Below, in pieces: positions 5,068 through 6,528 of a stretch of DNA of 6,528 bases. Made by a program: the position numbers and the translations under genes. The first letter of the stretch is position 1. Every line of letters begins with the position of its first letter. The notes beneath the pieces were generated by a model that saw only the letters and a program-made list of their open reading frames with translations, had not been told where the DNA came from and made no database searches. Origin of the DNA: Bacillota bacterium (GTDB lineage Bacteria; Bacillota; Dethiobacteria; DTU022); contig JAAZIG010000269.1 in the NCBI GenBank assembly GCA_012510325.1, forward strand, positions 1-6,528, written 5' to 3'.

Positions 5068-6185
5068 GGCCGGGTTGCGGGGGGTGTTTCCCGATTAACA
5101 GCACTAAAGTACTGGTTGCCCTGAGCGGCGGGGTCGACAGCGCCGTCGCCGCCGCCATCCTCGTGGAGAAGGGCTATGAGGTGGCGGGGCTCACTTTTCA
5201 GCTGTTCACTGAAGAGGAACCGCCGGGGGCTCCCGCCCCCTCCGAGGCGGTGGCCCGGGCCGCCGCCGTCGCCGAAACCCTGGCGATATCCCATGAAGTG
5301 GTCGATCTGCGCGAACGCTTCGAGCACTGCGTGATCGACTATTTCGCCGCCGAATACAGCCGCGGCCGCACCCCCAACCCCTGCGTCATCTGCAACCGCG
5401 AGATCAAATTCGCCGCCCTGCTGGAGGCGGCCCAGGAGCGCTCCATCCCCCGGATCGCCACGGGACACTATGTCCGGGTGGAGCACTGCCCCAGGAAGAA
5501 GCGCCACCTTTTGCGAAAAGGGCTCGACAGGGACAAGGATCAGTCCTACATGCTCTACAATTTGACCCAGGAGCAGCTGGCCCGCTGCCTCTTTCCCCTC
5601 GGTTCCCTGACCAAAAAAGAGGTTTACGCCAGAGCGGCAGGGCTGGGCCCCGCGGCAACGGACCAGAAAGAGAGCCAGGAGATCTGCTTCATTCCCCGCG
5701 GCGACTACCGGAGCTTCCTGAAGCGGCGTGGCCTCAGGGCGGAGCCGGGGCCCATTGTCGATCGCAGCGGCACAGTCATCGGCCGCCACGAGGGAATCCC
5801 CTTCTACACAGTGGGACAGCGGCGCGGCCTCGCTCTCAGCGCGGCGCAGCCCCTCTACGTCCTCGAGCTGCGCCCCGCCGACAACAGCATCGTGGTCGGG
5901 GAAAGAAAAGAGCTCTATCGCTGCGCCGCCGAGGTGGCCCGGCTCAACCTCATCGCCTGGCCGTCGCTGGAGCAGGAGGAAAGGGTCACGGCAAAAATAC
6001 GCTACCTTGCTCCCGAGACCCCGGCGCGTCTGCTCCCGCTGCCGGAGCGGCGGGCGCGCCTCGAATTCGACACGCCCCAGGCGGCGGTGGCCCCCGGGCA
6101 GGCGGCGGTGTTTTACCGGGGCGATCTGCTCCTGGGCGGAGGCCTCATCGCCGCGGTGTATGATTCGGACCGTTTTCGGGAATAA
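5034..6185 (+). CDS. mnmA: MnmA (TrmU), tRNA-uridine(34) 2-sulfurtransferase
   Basis: MnmA adenylates U34 of tRNA-Lys, -Glu and -Gln and replaces its 2-oxygen with sulfur delivered from a cysteine desulfurase, giving s2U. From GTG at 5034 it has 383 residues; E. coli has 368. The ATP-pyrophosphatase loop SGGVDS is at 31-36. GRTPNPCVICNREIKF carries Cys117 and Cys120, SQEICFI carries Cys218, and ATGHYVRV, KDQSYML and YTVGQRRGL follow the family order. E. coli has Asp at the first Cys position (TPNPD), so this enzyme has three active-site-region cysteines. The start is uncertain: GTG 5034 gives 30 residues before SGGVDS, including a CGGC motif, while ATT at 5094 with a good ribosome binding site gives the more typical ten and a 363-residue protein. 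No ATG, GTG or TTG lies in frame between them. It overlaps yigZ by 34 bases if GTG is used. No cymR or iscS adjoins it. Identity is certain, the start is not. Confidence 0.95.
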   Translation: MGAAAEASGLLRPGCGGCFPINSTKVLVALSGGVDSAVAAAILVEKGYEVAGLTFQLFTEEEPPGAPAPSEAVARAAAVAETLAISHEVVDLRERFEHCVIDYFAAEYSRGRTPNPCVICNREIKFAALLEAAQERSIPRIATGHYVRVEHCPRKKRHLLRKGLDRDKDQSYMLYNLTQEQLARCLFPLGSLTKKEVYARAAGLGPAATDQKESQEICFIPRGDYRSFLKRRGLRAEPGPIVDRSGTVIGRHEGIPFYTVGQRRGLALSAAQPLYVLELRPADNSIVVGERKELYRCAAEVARLNLIAWPSLEQEERVTAKIRYLAPETPARLLPLPERRARLEFDTPQAAVAPGQAAVFYRGDLLLGGGLIAAVYDSDRFRE

Positions 6186-6225
6186 TAGCTGCGCATTTGA
6201 TCTGAAAACGGAAGTGGAAGTGTCC

Positions 6226-6414
6226 ATGATGCGGTGCCCGCTGTGCCGCTCAGCGGATACCGGTAAAGTAGGAAATAACCAGTACTATTGCTGGCAGTGT
6301 CTGATGGAATTCAAACCCGGCCCGGAACAGTCCTGGTATATATTCTATGTTGAGGCTGACGGCTCTTTAATCCCGGTTTCCCTGAAGCAAAGCAAAACTG
6401 AAGAGATCATCTAA
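6226..6414 (+). CDS. Small zinc-ribbon protein of unknown function
   Basis: I do not recognise a characterised family. The 62-residue product has two CxxC knuckles, CPLC (Cys4, Cys7) and CWQC (Cys22, Cys25), separated by 14 residues including GKVGNNQYY. This is the geometry of a rubredoxin-like or ribosomal-type zinc ribbon and fits one bound metal ion. It is followed by an aromatic segment (EFKPGPEQSWYIFYVEADGSLIPV, residues 28-51, which may form two beta strands) and a short charged tail. Two adjacent ATGs (6226, 6229) can start it; GGAAGTG (6216-6222) fits 6229 slightly better in spacing. It begins 40 bases after mnmA and is probably cotranscribed. Coding is supported by the ribosome binding site, the paired Cys motifs and a clean stop. 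Similar small CPLC...YYCW proteins seem familiar from Clostridia, but that is memory only. Possible roles are nucleic-acid or protein binding. Confidence 0.8.
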   Translation: MMRCPLCRSADTGKVGNNQYYCWQCLMEFKPGPEQSWYIFYVEADGSLIPVSLKQSKTEEII

Positions 6415-6528
6415 AAGAAAACGCTTGCCCGTATTTTTTCTACCCGGCTGCAGAATAGATATAGTCAGGAAGAGATCATACCGGAGAGGGTTTTCATTTT
6501 TTTATGCAGTGCGGCAGGCCCGCCGCCC
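6415..6528 (+). other. Non-coding tail with T-tracts and a possible leader start
   Basis: No gene can be supported. After the zinc-ribbon stop there is a T6 run (6434-6439) preceded only by a very weak hairpin (ACG/CGT), so termination here is uncertain. A TATAGT box lies at 6460-6465 with a poor -35 (TTTCTA at 6437). A purine-rich stretch AGGAAGAGATCATA and GGAGAGGG (6483-6490) follow, then a T7 run and a GC-rich inverted pair GCGGC/GCCGC near the end. An ATG at 6504 is 13 bases from GGAGAGGG, too far to be convincing. The segment could be the 5' end of a regulated leader for a gene beyond the window. Confidence 0.4.

Noticed and set aside
5728..6225. Upstream extension of the zinc-ribbon frame into mnmA
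   Set aside because: Before position 6226 this frame is just an Arg/Ser-rich shadow of mnmA; only the part after 6226 has a ribosome binding site and motifs.
6504..6528. Start of a new gene at ATG 6504
   Set aside because: The nearest ribosome-binding-like GGAGAGGG is 13 bases away across a T-rich run, and only eight codons are visible.
1..6528. CRISPR array, insertion sequence, tRNA or rRNA gene, or defence system
   Set aside because: No spaced direct repeats, transposase motifs, terminal repeats or tRNA cloverleaf were seen; the genes are ordinary core functions.

Overview
The window is GC-rich, strongly so at third codon positions, with AT-rich control elements between genes. All eight recognisable genes lie on the + strand and are tightly packed. 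Most neighbours sit close together or overlap. The set queA-tgt-yajC followed by a TIGR04086/YrzE-type membrane protein, and rarA upstream of mnmA, points to a Bacillota (Firmicutes) chromosome. It is most likely a GC-rich Clostridia-like anaerobe, but this placement is inferred from gene order and protein style, not from a database search.

Region 1 (1-2813) is a queuosine/secretion operon. It holds the 3' part of queA, tgt, yajC (overlapping tgt by 13 bases) and a small four-helix membrane protein. Tgt puts preQ1 into the wobble position of GUN-anticodon tRNAs, and QueA then turns preQ1 into epoxyqueuosine. YajC is the accessory subunit of the Sec translocon. Region 2 (2814-3006) is a transcription boundary. 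It has a convincing intrinsic terminator (2851-2897), an extended -10 promoter (2930-2938) and a hairpin in the following leader.

Region 3 (3007-6414) is a second operon: rarA (AAA+ replication-fork maintenance ATPase), a YigZ/IMPACT-family protein, mnmA (tRNA U34 2-thiolase) and a 62-residue zinc-ribbon protein of unknown function. The tail (6415-6528) has no supportable gene. Its T-tract, weak -10-like box and purine-rich segment could be the start of a leader for a gene beyond the window.

Both operons modify tRNA position 34: queuosine on the GUN group, and s2U on the Lys/Glu/Gln group. I see no mobile element, CRISPR array, tRNA or rRNA gene, and no clearly new multigene system. The points most worth a second look are a Tgt whose conserved base-pocket Cys is replaced by Phe, an MnmA with a three-cysteine active-site pattern and an uncertain start (GTG, or a rare ATT), the absence of cymR/iscS between rarA and mnmA, and the uncharacterised zinc-ribbon protein.
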